From Streptomyces sp. 1222.5 (GTDB lineage: Bacteria > Actinomycetota > Actinomycetes > Streptomycetales > Streptomycetaceae), in NCBI RefSeq assembly GCF_900105245.1, contig NZ_FNSZ01000001.1, positions 930,001-994,000 on the forward strand: a stretch of 64,000 nucleotides of DNA. The letters are read 5' to 3'. Shown one piece after another: positions 52,514-60,343 of this stretch. The translations under genes were made by a program, and so were the position numbers. The notes under the pieces are model-generated. The model was not told the DNA's origin, did not search any database, and worked only from the letters and a program-made list of their open reading frames with translations. Position 1 is the first letter of the stretch. Every line of letters starts with the position of its first letter.

Positions 52514-52529
52514 AGTTAGTCAACTAACT
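52514..52529. promoter_or_regulatory. TetR operator at the NmrA-like gene
   Basis: AGTTAGTCAACTAACT, perfect 6-bp arms with spacer TCAA (TCAC in the other site). It lies 17 bases before the NmrA-like ATG. The combined consensus is AGTYAG-TCAM-CTRACT. Confidence 0.72.
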
Positions 52530-52546
52530 CATACAGGAGGACTCTC

Positions 52547-53368
52547 ATGATCACTGTCACGGGTGCCACGGGTAACGTCGGCCGGGCTCTGGTCGCCGAA
52601 CTGATCAACGCGGGCGAGACGGTGACCGCAGGCGCCCGGAGGATCGCGCCCGAGGACGTTCCGCCGGGCGTACGGGCCGTCGCGGTCGATCTCGGGCAGC
52701 CGGAAAGTCTCGCCCCAGCCCTGGAGGGCGCGGACGCGCTGTTCCTGCTGGTGGCGGGCGACGACCCGGACGGGGTCCTGCGCGAGGCCGCCGCGGCCGG
52801 GGTCCAGAAGGTGGTGCTGCTGTCCTCGCAGGGCGTCGGCACCCGGCCGCGGGCGTACGCGCACGCCGCACGCTTCGAGGCGGCCGTGACCCGTTCAGGA
52901 CTGTCCTTCACGATCCTGCGCTCGGGCGGGATGGCCTCGAACGCGCTCGCCTGGGCCGAACCGGTCCGCCGGGAGCGCGTCGCACCCGCGCCCTTCGCCG
53001 ACGTGGCGCTGCCGTTCGTCGACCCGGCCGACGTGGCCTCGGTCGCCGCGACCGTACTCCGCGAGGACGGGCACGACACGGCCACCTACACCCTGACCGG
53101 CCCGGAGCCCCTCACCCCGCGCCGGCGTGCCGCCGCGGTGGCCGACGCACTCGGGGAACCGGTGACGTTCGTCGAGCAGAGCCGCGAGGAGGCGTACGCA
53201 CAGTTGCTCCGCTTCATGCCACCCGCCGTCGCCGAGGGCACGTTGGCCATCCTGGGCGAGCCCACGCCGCAGGAGCAGGCCGTGAGCGAGGACGTGGAGC
53301 GCCTGCTGGGCCGCGCCGCCACCCCCTTCGCCGCCTGGGCGGCCCGCAACGTCGCGGCATTCCGCTGA
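52547..53368 (+). CDS. NmrA-like NAD(P)H-binding oxidoreductase
   Basis: A 273-residue atypical SDR. ITVTGATGNVGRALVAELINAG is the nucleotide-binding loop (GxxGxxG). VVLLSSQGVGTRPRAYAHAARFEAAVTRSGLSFTILRSGGM is the usual strand-helix block of NmrA/QOR2-type proteins. There is no YxxxK pair, as is normal in the group. QOR2-type members reduce quinones; others act as redox sensors. GGAGG precedes the ATG. It is repressed by the divergent TetR gene, judged from two operators. Confidence 0.87.
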   Translation: MITVTGATGNVGRALVAELINAGETVTAGARRIAPEDVPPGVRAVAVDLGQPESLAPALEGADALFLLVAGDDPDGVLREAAAAGVQKVVLLSSQGVGTRPRAYAHAARFEAAVTRSGLSFTILRSGGMASNALAWAEPVRRERVAPAPFADVALPFVDPADVASVAATVLREDGHDTATYTLTGPEPLTPRRRAAAVADALGEPVTFVEQSREEAYAQLLRFMPPAVAEGTLAILGEPTPQEQAVSEDVERLLGRAATPFAAWAARNVAAFR

Positions 53369-53522
53369 CCCGGCGCTCGCCCCCGGTCGCCTCGCCCCGA
53401 CAGCGGACACCCGACCGGCACCTGCTCGGGGCCCGCCACGCCACGCCGGACCCAATCATCCGATTCATAGGCTTATCGGCCTTATTGTTCCCGATGAGAG
53501 GGCCACCGGCCGGGGTGCACAA

Positions 53523-53541
53523 CGCGTCCGCAGCGGACGCG
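53523..53541. promoter_or_regulatory. 19-bp palindrome just before the deacetylase gene
   Basis: CGCGTCCGCAGCGGACGCG, 9-bp arms round one central A, ending seven bases before the ATG at 53549. As RNA it would form a very stable hairpin in the leader; as DNA it may be an operator. Confidence 0.45.
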
Positions 53542-53548
53542 GGTTGGG

Positions 53549-54763
53549 ATGGCGATGAGTGGAATCAGCCGCCGGGGCCTGGCACGCCTCGGCCTCGGTG
53601 CCGGTATCGGCGTGGCCGCCGCGGCCTGGGCCGGCTGCGGAGGACCGGGCGACTCCCCCGCGGGAGCGGGCGGCCCGGGTGCGGCGACCCGGCTGATCGG
53701 GGACGGCTCGACCTCGTACACCGGACCCCAGCCGCACCAGCCGGACCCGCCCGTGGCCCTCGAACCCGGCGAGACCCCACCGCAGTTCGTGGTGTTCTCC
53801 TGGGACGGCGCCGGCGAGATCGGCACGGGCCTGTTCCCACGCTTCCTGGAACTCGCCCGGACGCACCGGGCGCACATGACGTTCTTCCTGTCCGGGCTCT
53901 ATCTGCTGCCGGAGGAGAAGAAACGGCTGTACCGGCCGCCGAACAACCCGCCCGGCGCCTCGGACATCGGGTACCTGACCGACGCACACCTCAAGGACAC
54001 GCTCAGGTACGTGCGCGAGGCCTGGCTCGACGGCCACGAGATCGGCACGCACTTCAACGGGCACTTCTGCGAGGGTCCGGGATCGGTGGCGAACTGGGGC
54101 CCGGGGCAGTGGCGTTCGGAGATCGAGCAGGCGCGGTCCTTCGTCAAGTCCTGGCGTACGCACACCGGCTGGCACGAGCTGCCGCCGCTGCCCTTCGACT
54201 ACGACAGGGAACTGATCGGCGGCCGCACCCCGTGCCTGCTCGGCCAGGAGAACCTGCTGCCCGCCGCGCGCGAGCTCGGCTGGCGCTACGACGCCTCGTC
54301 GCCGGGCGGGATGCAGCTGTGGCCGAGGAAGCGGGGAGGCGTCTGGGACCTCCCCCTGCAGAGCATCCCGTTCCCCGGGCACTCCTTCGAGGTGCTCTCC
54401 ATGGACTACAACGTGCTGGCCAACCAGTCCAGGAGCACGACGCGCGCACCCTCGTACAACTACCCGTACTGGCGCGCCCAGGCGACCCAGTCCTACATGG
54501 CGGGGTTCGACCGGGCCTACGAGACCAACCGGGCGCCGCTGTTCATCGGCAGCCACTTCGAGCAGTGGAACGGCGGCATCTACATGGACGCGGCGGAGGA
54601 GGCGCTCCGGCAGATCGCCATCCGCCCGGACGTGCGCCTGGTGTCGTTCCGCCAGTTGGTCGACTGGCTCGACGCCCAGAACCCGCGTGTCCTCGCACGA
54701 CTGCGCACCCTGGAGGTCGGCCAGAAACCGGAGGGCGGCTGGGCGGAGTTCCTGCGCGCCTGA
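53549..54763 (+). CDS. exported polysaccharide deacetylase-like lipoprotein
   Basis: A 404-residue protein. The N-terminus has a Tat-like SRRGLARLGLGAG motif and a lipobox-like AWAGC, so it is probably a Tat-exported lipoprotein. The NodB-type fold is recognisable: FVVFSWDGAG holds the first Asp of the metal site, and EIGTHFNGH holds the HxxxH metal ligands. LGWRYDASSPGG fits the substrate loop. The family removes acetyl groups from cell-wall or other polysaccharides; the usual TFDDG is varied to FSWDG, so the substrate may differ. ATGs at 53549 and 53555 are both possible starts. Confidence 0.78.
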   Translation: MAMSGISRRGLARLGLGAGIGVAAAAWAGCGGPGDSPAGAGGPGAATRLIGDGSTSYTGPQPHQPDPPVALEPGETPPQFVVFSWDGAGEIGTGLFPRFLELARTHRAHMTFFLSGLYLLPEEKKRLYRPPNNPPGASDIGYLTDAHLKDTLRYVREAWLDGHEIGTHFNGHFCEGPGSVANWGPGQWRSEIEQARSFVKSWRTHTGWHELPPLPFDYDRELIGGRTPCLLGQENLLPAARELGWRYDASSPGGMQLWPRKRGGVWDLPLQSIPFPGHSFEVLSMDYNVLANQSRSTTRAPSYNYPYWRAQATQSYMAGFDRAYETNRAPLFIGSHFEQWNGGIYMDAAEEALRQIAIRPDVRLVSFRQLVDWLDAQNPRVLARLRTLEVGQKPEGGWAEFLRA

Positions 54764-54879
54764 GGCGACCGCCCGGCCCGGCCCGGTCTTCGTACAGGGT
54801 TCGGCCAGGACCCACACCGGCGAAGTGCGCCTGGTCATACGGGAGATGACGGTGCGGTCGGCCCGGAACGACGGGCCTG

Positions 54880-55362
54880 TCACCCCTCCGGGCGGACTGG
54901 ATGCCGGCTCATGATCGAGACTCGGTTGAACGCGTTGATGGTGACCGCCACCCAGATCACCGCCGCCGTCTGGTCGTCGGTGAGCACGTCGCGCGCGGCC
55001 GCGTACGCGGCGTCCTGCGCGGTTGCGTCCGCGGCGGCGGTCGTCGCCTCAGCCAGGGCGAGGGCGGCCCGCTCGGCGGGCGTGAACACCTCGGTGTCCC
55101 GCCAGGCGGCGAGCACCCCGAGACGCTGCGGGGTCTCGCCCGCCCGCAGCGCGGCGCGGGTGTGCACGTGCAGGCAGTAGGCGCACCCGTTGATCTGGGA
55201 GACGCGGAGATTGACCAGCTCCACCAGGGCGCGGTCCAGTCCGGCCTCGGCGGCGGTCGTGCGGACCGCCTCGGACGTCTGCACCAGCGCGTGGTACGCC
55301 TTGGGGCTCTGCTTGTCGATGTAGATCCGCCGGGTGGCGCCGGTCGGGACGGGACTGGTCAA
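54880..55362 (-). CDS. carboxymuconolactone decarboxylase/AhpD-like protein
   Basis: A 160-residue helical protein with the AhpD signature: QINGCAYCLHVHTRAALRAGE (CxxC plus a nearby His). AhpD-type proteins are thiol peroxidase reductants or alkylhydroperoxidases; related ones act in decarboxylation. I chose a TTG start at 55362 because GAGGAG lies seven bases before it, and the ATG at 55425 would run through an RNA hairpin at 55387-55420. It is divergent from the pirin gene; both fit an oxidative-stress or redox role. Confidence 0.82.
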   Translation of the reverse strand: MTSPVPTGATRRIYIDKQSPKAYHALVQTSEAVRTTAAEAGLDRALVELVNLRVSQINGCAYCLHVHTRAALRAGETPQRLGVLAAWRDTEVFTPAERAALALAEATTAAADATAQDAAYAAARDVLTDDQTAAVIWVAVTINAFNRVSIMSRHPVRPEG

Positions 55363-55386
55363 CCTGGACTCCTCCGGGTGCCGTGG

Positions 55387-55420
55387 CCGGCTCCCCGCGC
55401 AAGCGGATGCGCGGAGCCGG
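55387..55420. promoter_or_regulatory. hairpin in the AhpD/pirin divergent interval
   Basis: CCGGCT pairs with AGCCGG, and CGCGC with GCGCG, round an 8-base loop with a small bulge. It lies upstream of the chosen AhpD start, within its 5' leader. It could be a regulatory RNA fold or simply a structured leader. Confidence 0.4.
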
Positions 55421-55484
55421 GGCAAGGGTTATGCTCGCAATAATTGTTGAAACTAAAACTATCATGGATGGGAGGTGGGCTCGA

Positions 55485-56474
55485 ATGAGCAACACCGAGA
55501 CGAGGCCCGCCGAGATGCTGTGCGGGTCCCCCGCCGAGCGGGAGCGGACGGGCGCCGACGCCCCGGTCGAGGTGCTCACGCCGCGCGACGTGCCGCTCGG
55601 CGGCCCTCGCGCGATGACGGTACGCCGTACGCTGCCGCAGCGGGCCCGCACCCTGATCGGCGCCTGGTGCTTCGCCGACCACTACGGCCCCGACGACGTC
55701 GCCCACAGCGGCGGCATGGACGTCGCCCCGCACCCGCACACCGGACTGCAGACGGTGAGCTGGCTGTTCAGCGGAGAGATCGAGCACCGGGACAGTCTGG
55801 GCAGCCACGCCCTCGTACGGCCCGGCGAGCTGAACCTGATGACCGGCGGCCACGGCATCGCCCACACGGAGGTGTCCACGCCCCGCACGACCGTGCTGCA
55901 CGGCGTGCAGCTGTGGGTGGCGCTGCCCGAGGAGCACCGGCACACCGCCCGGGACTTCCAGCACCATGTGCCCGAGCCCGTACATCTCGACGGCGCCGTA
56001 CTGCGGGTGTTCCTGGGCTCCCTGGCCGGCGCGGTCTCGCCGGTGCGCACCTTCACCCCGCTGCTCGGTGCCGAGATCGTCCTGGAGCCGCACGCCACGC
56101 TCACGCTGGCGGTCGACGCCGGCTTCGAGCACGGCGTGCTCGTGGACGAGGGCGACGTCCGCGTCGGCGGCACCCCGCTGCGGGCCGCCGAGCTCGGCTA
56201 CGTCCCCGACGGCTGCGGCACCCTCGACCTCGCCAACGCATCGGACGGCCCGGCCCGCGTCGTCCTGCTCGGCGGCCCGCCGTTCGGCGAGGAGATCGTG
56301 ATGTGGTGGAACTTCATCGGCCGCACGCACGAGGACATCGTCGAGGCGCGGGAGGACTGGGAGAAGGCCACCGAGCGCTTCGGCGCCGTGCACGGCTACC
56401 CGGGTGAGCGGCTGCCCGCGCCCGTGCTGCCGAACGCCACGCTGAGCCCGCGCGGCAACCCGCCCCGCCACTGA
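55485..56474 (+). CDS. pirin family protein
   Basis: A 329-residue double-cupin protein. Iron ligands are in APHPHTGLQTVSWLFSGEIEH (HxH) and further in GELNLMTGGHGIAHTE (H, E). The second cupin is metal-free, as in other pirins. Bacterial pirins degrade quercetin or regulate metabolic enzymes. The ATG at 55485 has GGAGGTGG upstream. The divergent interval is AT-rich (CAATAATTGTTGAAACTAAA) and probably holds a MarR- or TetR-type site, though I could not define one. Confidence 0.88.
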   Translation: MSNTETRPAEMLCGSPAERERTGADAPVEVLTPRDVPLGGPRAMTVRRTLPQRARTLIGAWCFADHYGPDDVAHSGGMDVAPHPHTGLQTVSWLFSGEIEHRDSLGSHALVRPGELNLMTGGHGIAHTEVSTPRTTVLHGVQLWVALPEEHRHTARDFQHHVPEPVHLDGAVLRVFLGSLAGAVSPVRTFTPLLGAEIVLEPHATLTLAVDAGFEHGVLVDEGDVRVGGTPLRAAELGYVPDGCGTLDLANASDGPARVVLLGGPPFGEEIVMWWNFIGRTHEDIVEAREDWEKATERFGAVHGYPGERLPAPVLPNATLSPRGNPPRH

Positions 56475-56573
56475 CCGGGCCCGCACGGACACCCCTGAGC
56501 CCCCCTGGCGCGCCGAGCCCGGCCGGCTCCCGGGCCGGCCGGCGTTTCCGAGGCGTCCGGTGCGCCGCCGGTC

Positions 56574-57449
56574 TCACTCCTCGCCGTTCCCGCCCTTCCC
56601 ACCCCCCTCGCCCGGCAGCGGGTGCTCCTCGACGAAGCGCCGGATCTCCGCCGTGAGGGCGCCGGGGTTGTCCAACGGGACCAGCGTGCGCGCGTCCGGG
56701 ATCTCCACGTAGCGGGAGTCGGGCAGGAGCCCGGCCAGCCGGCGTCCGGTGGCAGGCGGCATCATGCGGTCCTCCGCGCCCCAGGCGACCAGGGCGGGCC
56801 GGGTGAACGCCCGTAGGTTGCCGGCCGCCTCCAGATAGCAGTCCTTCCGGGTGGAGCGGAGGAACTTGGCCAGGTCGCGCCGGATGTGACGGCTGGTCAG
56901 CAGGGGGCGGTACCAGCGAGCGATCAGCTCCTTCGGCAGCGGCCGCTTCGCCATGCCGCCGAGCGAGGTCTCCATTCGCGCCAGGAACGGGAACCGGAAG
57001 GTCTGGACGAGGAGGAAGAGCCCGCCGGGGACCCGGCCGGCCGCGCACAGGAGCCGTCCCTGGAGACCCGGCGGATAGTTGTCCAGCGCCTCGCAGGAGG
57101 TGAGGACGAGCCGCGCGATGCGCTCGTCCCGTACGCCGACGAGGAGTTGGGCGGTTCCCGCGTCGTTCTGGACGAGGGTGACGTCGTTCAGTTCCAGCCG
57201 GTCCATGAACTCGGCCAGCAGCCGGGCGACGCCGTGCGCGGAGAGGTCGGCATCGGGGCGCATCGGGCGCCGGTGGCTGCCGATCGGCAGGACGGGCACC
57301 AACACGCGGAAGTCGGCGCCCAGTTCGGCAACGACGCCGGCCCACACCGACTCGTCGAAGCCGAGGCCGTGGGCCAGGACCACCACCGGGCCGTCACCTC
57401 CGGTGTCCTCGTAGTCGATCGTTCCCGCGCTCAGCTCGATCTCCGGCAT
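56574..57449 (-). CDS. alpha/beta hydrolase with Asp nucleophile (dehalogenase-like), catalytic His not evident
   Basis: A 291-residue alpha/beta-hydrolase. AHGLGFDESVW is the oxyanion loop. The nucleophile elbow reads VQNDAGTAQ, with Asp in place of Ser, as in haloalkane dehalogenases and epoxide hydrolases. The acid is likely in WGAEDRMMPP. Where the catalytic His is expected, the sequence reads IPDARTLVPLDNPG, with no His. The enzyme may thus be inactive, use another residue, or bind rather than cut. It is divergent from a TetR gene, with a long palindrome between them. Confidence 0.8.
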   Translation of the reverse strand: MPEIELSAGTIDYEDTGGDGPVVVLAHGLGFDESVWAGVVAELGADFRVLVPVLPIGSHRRPMRPDADLSAHGVARLLAEFMDRLELNDVTLVQNDAGTAQLLVGVRDERIARLVLTSCEALDNYPPGLQGRLLCAAGRVPGGLFLLVQTFRFPFLARMETSLGGMAKRPLPKELIARWYRPLLTSRHIRRDLAKFLRSTRKDCYLEAAGNLRAFTRPALVAWGAEDRMMPPATGRRLAGLLPDSRYVEIPDARTLVPLDNPGALTAEIRRFVEEHPLPGEGGGKGGNGEE

Positions 57450-57483
57450 GCCCGCCTCCGACCCCGTTCCACTGCCCCAAGCC

Positions 57484-57505
57484 CACTAGATAGATCGTTC
57501 TAGTG
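57484..57505. promoter_or_regulatory. TetR-type operator between hydrolase and TetR genes
   Basis: CACTAGA-N8-TCTAGTG, perfect 7-bp arms, with a central part AGATCGTT that is also nearly symmetric. It lies in the divergent interval 35 bp from the hydrolase start and 56 bp from the TetR start. Confidence 0.72.
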
Positions 57506-57560
57506 ACAGAATAGGGCCCGACCGCCCTACGGCGACAGTGGCTCCGCGGAGGTGTCCCCC

Positions 57561-58160
57561 TTGAGCGACGGCAAGGCCGCCGGCACCCATGAGACCCGGC
57601 AGCGCATCGTGACCGCCGGTACCGAGCTGTTCCGGCGCACGGGGTACACCGGCACGGGCATGAAGCAGATCGCCGGGGCGGCCGGTGCGCCCTTCGGGTC
57701 GATCTACCACTTCTTCCCCGGCGGGAAGGCCCAGCTGGGCGAGGAGGTGATCCGCACCTCGGGCGCCGTCTACCTGGAGCTGATCGCCGAGCTGACGGCG
57801 CCGTACGCGGACCGGGTCGCGGCCACCGCGGCGGCGTTCACCGCGGCGGCCGGCACCCTCGCCGAGCTGGACTTCGCCGATCCGTGCCCCATCGCGACCG
57901 TCGCCCTGGAGGTGGCGAGCACGAGTGAGCCGCTACGACAGGCCACCGCCGACGTCTTCGGCAACTGGATCGACCACCTCGCCGACTACTACGCCGGAGC
58001 GGGCGTCCCGGAGCCGGCCGCCCGGGACACCGCGAGCTCGGTCATCGCCCTGCTGGAGGGCGCCTTCATGCTCGGGCGCGCCACGCGCAGCACCGCACCG
58101 GTGCTCGCGGCGGGCAGGGCGGCAGCCTCCGTGGTGCGGGCGGCACTGGACGGGGCGTGA
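57561..58160 (+). CDS. TetR family transcriptional regulator
   Basis: A 199-residue repressor. The HTH is TGTGMKQIAGAAGAPFGSIYHFFPGGKAQL, the YxaF/LmrA-like subgroup (IYHFFPGGKxxL). The C-terminal domain follows DPCPIATVALEVASTSEPLR, a known block of this subgroup. I chose the TTG at 57561 because GGAGG is eight bases upstream; the GTG at 57552 overlaps that site. It probably represses the divergent alpha/beta hydrolase gene. Confidence 0.87.
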   Translation: MSDGKAAGTHETRQRIVTAGTELFRRTGYTGTGMKQIAGAAGAPFGSIYHFFPGGKAQLGEEVIRTSGAVYLELIAELTAPYADRVAATAAAFTAAAGTLAELDFADPCPIATVALEVASTSEPLRQATADVFGNWIDHLADYYAGAGVPEPAARDTASSVIALLEGAFMLGRATRSTAPVLAAGRAAASVVRAALDGA

Positions 58161-58433
58161 CACCGAGCCGAGTCCGTCAGCCCTGCCCGCCCGGTGGAGG
58201 TCGCGAAGCAGGGCGATCTCCGCTCCGTGGTGCAGCAGCGGTCGCTAGTCGGGCAGGTCGGGTGCGTAAGCGACGAACAGCGGCGTCGCAACGACCAAGG
58301 GACGGGCTTGCCACGCCTCGGTGGACCGGGTCGGGAGGCGGGTGGCCGAAGGAGCGCGCCAGCCGCCCGCCCTGGTGAGAAGCCTCATCGACGGGAAGCG
58401 GCCCTGGACTGTCCGTGGGAGAACGAGTTTGGG
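58161..58433. other. stretch without a recognisable gene
   Basis: Between a plus-strand TetR gene and the 3' end of the broken SDR gene on the minus strand. No coding motif, repeat or convincing hairpin was noted. Confidence 0.4.
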
Positions 58434-59307
58434 CTATGAGCGTCGCGGGTCGCCCGCCTGGTTTTCGAGCAAGCGTGCGCCTTCGCCGTCGACCTCGTCG
58501 AAGTCGGTGGAAAGGCTCAGGTGCCGCCACTTTTCGTCTTCCGTCAGGCGCCTGTTCCATGCGGTACGTCCGTAGGTGTAGGCGTCCTTGCCCAGGAGCA
58601 GACGCAGGGGCGGATCGTCGAGGTGCGCGATCTCCAGTACGACCTGCGCGACCTTCTCGGGATTGCCGTGGGCGGTTTCGGTGAAGTTTCGCATCGCTTC
58701 GACGGCCGCGCCGACGGTGGGCTCGCAGGGCTTGCCGACCGGGGGGATGTGCATGGACGATCCGGCCCAGTCGGTGCGCATGCCGCCGGGTTCGAGGACG
58801 GTCACCTTGATGCCGAGGGGTGCGACCTCGGTCGCCAGGACTTCCGAGAAGCCCCCCACGGCCCATTTGGCGGACTGGTACGCGCTCATGCCGGGGCTGG
58901 CGATCCGCCCGCCGAGCGAGGCGATCTGGATGATGTGGCCGCTTCCTTGCCGCCTCAGGACGGGGAGGGCTGCCTCGCTGAGATACACGGTGCCGTAGAA
59001 GTTGGTGTCTATCTGGCGGCAAAAGGCCTCCAGGCGGGTGTCCTCCAGCGACGCCCGGTCGCCCTGTCCGGCGTTGTTGACGACGACGTCGAGTCTGCCG
59101 AACGCGGCGACGGTGTCCGTGACGACGCGCTCGGCCGCATCGGCGTCGGTGACGTCGAGCCGTGCCGCGCGGATCCGGTTGCCGTGGGCGGCCACAAGAT
59201 CGTCAAGGGCGTCCGGATCACGTGCGGTGGCCATGACTTCATGGCCGGCGGCCAGAGCGGCCACTGCGATCTCCCGGCCGAGGCCGCGGGAGGATCACTT
59301 TGGGCAT
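58434..59307 (-). pseudogene. SDR oxidoreductase broken in the cofactor motif
   Basis: The original start is clear: GGAG precedes the ATG at 59307, which opens MPKVIL. The frame then fails. One base later the other frame reads RGLGREIAVAALAAGHEVMATARDPDALDD and continues for the rest of a classical SDR (NNAGQGDRASL; IQIASLGGRIAS; YQSAKWAV). Compared with the family (MPKVILVTGASRGLG), about 14 bases that encode VTGAS are missing. The Rossmann TGxxxGxG loop is therefore lost and the frame shifted. A truncated product from an internal start (around 59264) would lack cofactor binding. Unless this is a sequencing error, the gene is dead. Confidence 0.75.
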
Positions 59308-59545
59308 AGCAATCTCCAGAAACTGAGCCCGGCCCGGCGGCCGGAAGGCGGCGGGGGTGCGGCAAGACGGCGCCGAGCGGTGCTGGAACACGTCGGCCCG
59401 GCGTCAAGTGGTGATGACGTCGGCATTGCAGAACTGCGAGTCGGCTGCCTTGCCCCGGTGCATCCGTACGGTGGCGATCACCGGCCGGCAGGGGGTGTGG
59501 AGTCTTCGTGCCCCGTCCGGGCCGGTGACCGCCCCCGGCTCGGCG

Positions 59546-60217
59546 TCAGCCCAGCGGGTTGGTCGTGTCGCGGAGCGCGGTGAGGACAGGGGCGTACATG
59601 CGCGCCTTGATGGTTCCGAGGGTGTCGCCGGCCTTGTTCGCGTGAGCGTGGGCGAGTTCGAGGGCGGCGGTGCGCAGGGTGGCCTCGTCCGCGGCCTGAT
59701 CGACGATTCCGGCGGCGGCTGCTTCCTGGCCGCCGAAACGACGGGCGGAGACCATGGCATGGTGAGCCGTTTGCGGGGTCAGCCGGGACTGGATGAGGGC
59801 GGACATGCCCGGGGTGAACGGGATGTTGATGTCTGCCTCGGGCAGGCACCAGAAGCCTCGGTCGGCGCGCATGAGCCGGAAGTCATGGGCCAGGGAGAAC
59901 ATCGCTCCGGCGGCGAACGTGTGTCCCTGCAGCGCGGCGACGGTGATCAGCGGGAGGGACAGGAGCCGTGCGAACAGTCCGTGGACGGAAGTGACGTAGT
60001 CCTGGTGCTCGTCGCTGTGCGCGGCGAGCCATTCGAGGTCGAGTCCGTTGGAGTAGAACTTGCCGGTCGCGGCGGTGACCAGGGCGCGGGGGCCTTCCGC
60101 TTTCTCCACTTCGTCCAGGGCAGCGTTGACCGAGGCGATCCAGTCGGGGTGGAAGCGGTTCTCACCGTCACCGAGGTCGAGAACGAAGACGGCGTCCTGG
60201 CGGTCGAGTGTGGGCAC
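59546..60217 (-). CDS. enoyl-CoA hydratase/isomerase family protein
   Basis: A 223-residue crotonase-fold protein. KFYSNGLDLEWLA and AALQGHTFAAGAMFSLAHDFRLM are the two oxyanion-hole segments. The acid in WCLPEADINIPFTPGM is where Delta3-Delta2-enoyl-CoA isomerases have their Glu. It lacks the C-terminal helical trimerisation part typical of hydratases, so the isomerase type is more likely. It acts on fatty-acyl-CoA intermediates. Neighbours are the dead SDR and a TDT transporter. Confidence 0.82.
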   Translation of the reverse strand: MPTLDRQDAVFVLDLGDGENRFHPDWIASVNAALDEVEKAEGPRALVTAATGKFYSNGLDLEWLAAHSDEHQDYVTSVHGLFARLLSLPLITVAALQGHTFAAGAMFSLAHDFRLMRADRGFWCLPEADINIPFTPGMSALIQSRLTPQTAHHAMVSARRFGGQEAAAAGIVDQAADEATLRTAALELAHAHANKAGDTLGTIKARMYAPVLTALRDTTNPLG

Positions 60218-60343
60218 GATGGCTCCTCTGGAGACGTTTCGGTGGGGCAGGGCATGTTGGCCGCGGCGGAGTCCGGGTCGGCTGGGCCGCGGATCGGCGC
60301 TGCGGGGCGTTCGGGATGCGTCTCGCCGCCGCCGCGGCGGAAG

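Noticed and set aside
55426..55484. AT-rich interval before the pirin gene as a defined MarR operator
   Set aside because: CAATAATTGTTG is only nearly symmetric, with two mismatches. It suggests a site but does not define one.
59308..59545. Minus-strand frame ending near 59404 between the broken SDR and the isomerase genes
   Set aside because: No start with a ribosome site and no recognisable motif. It is likely noncoding spacer or a shadow frame.
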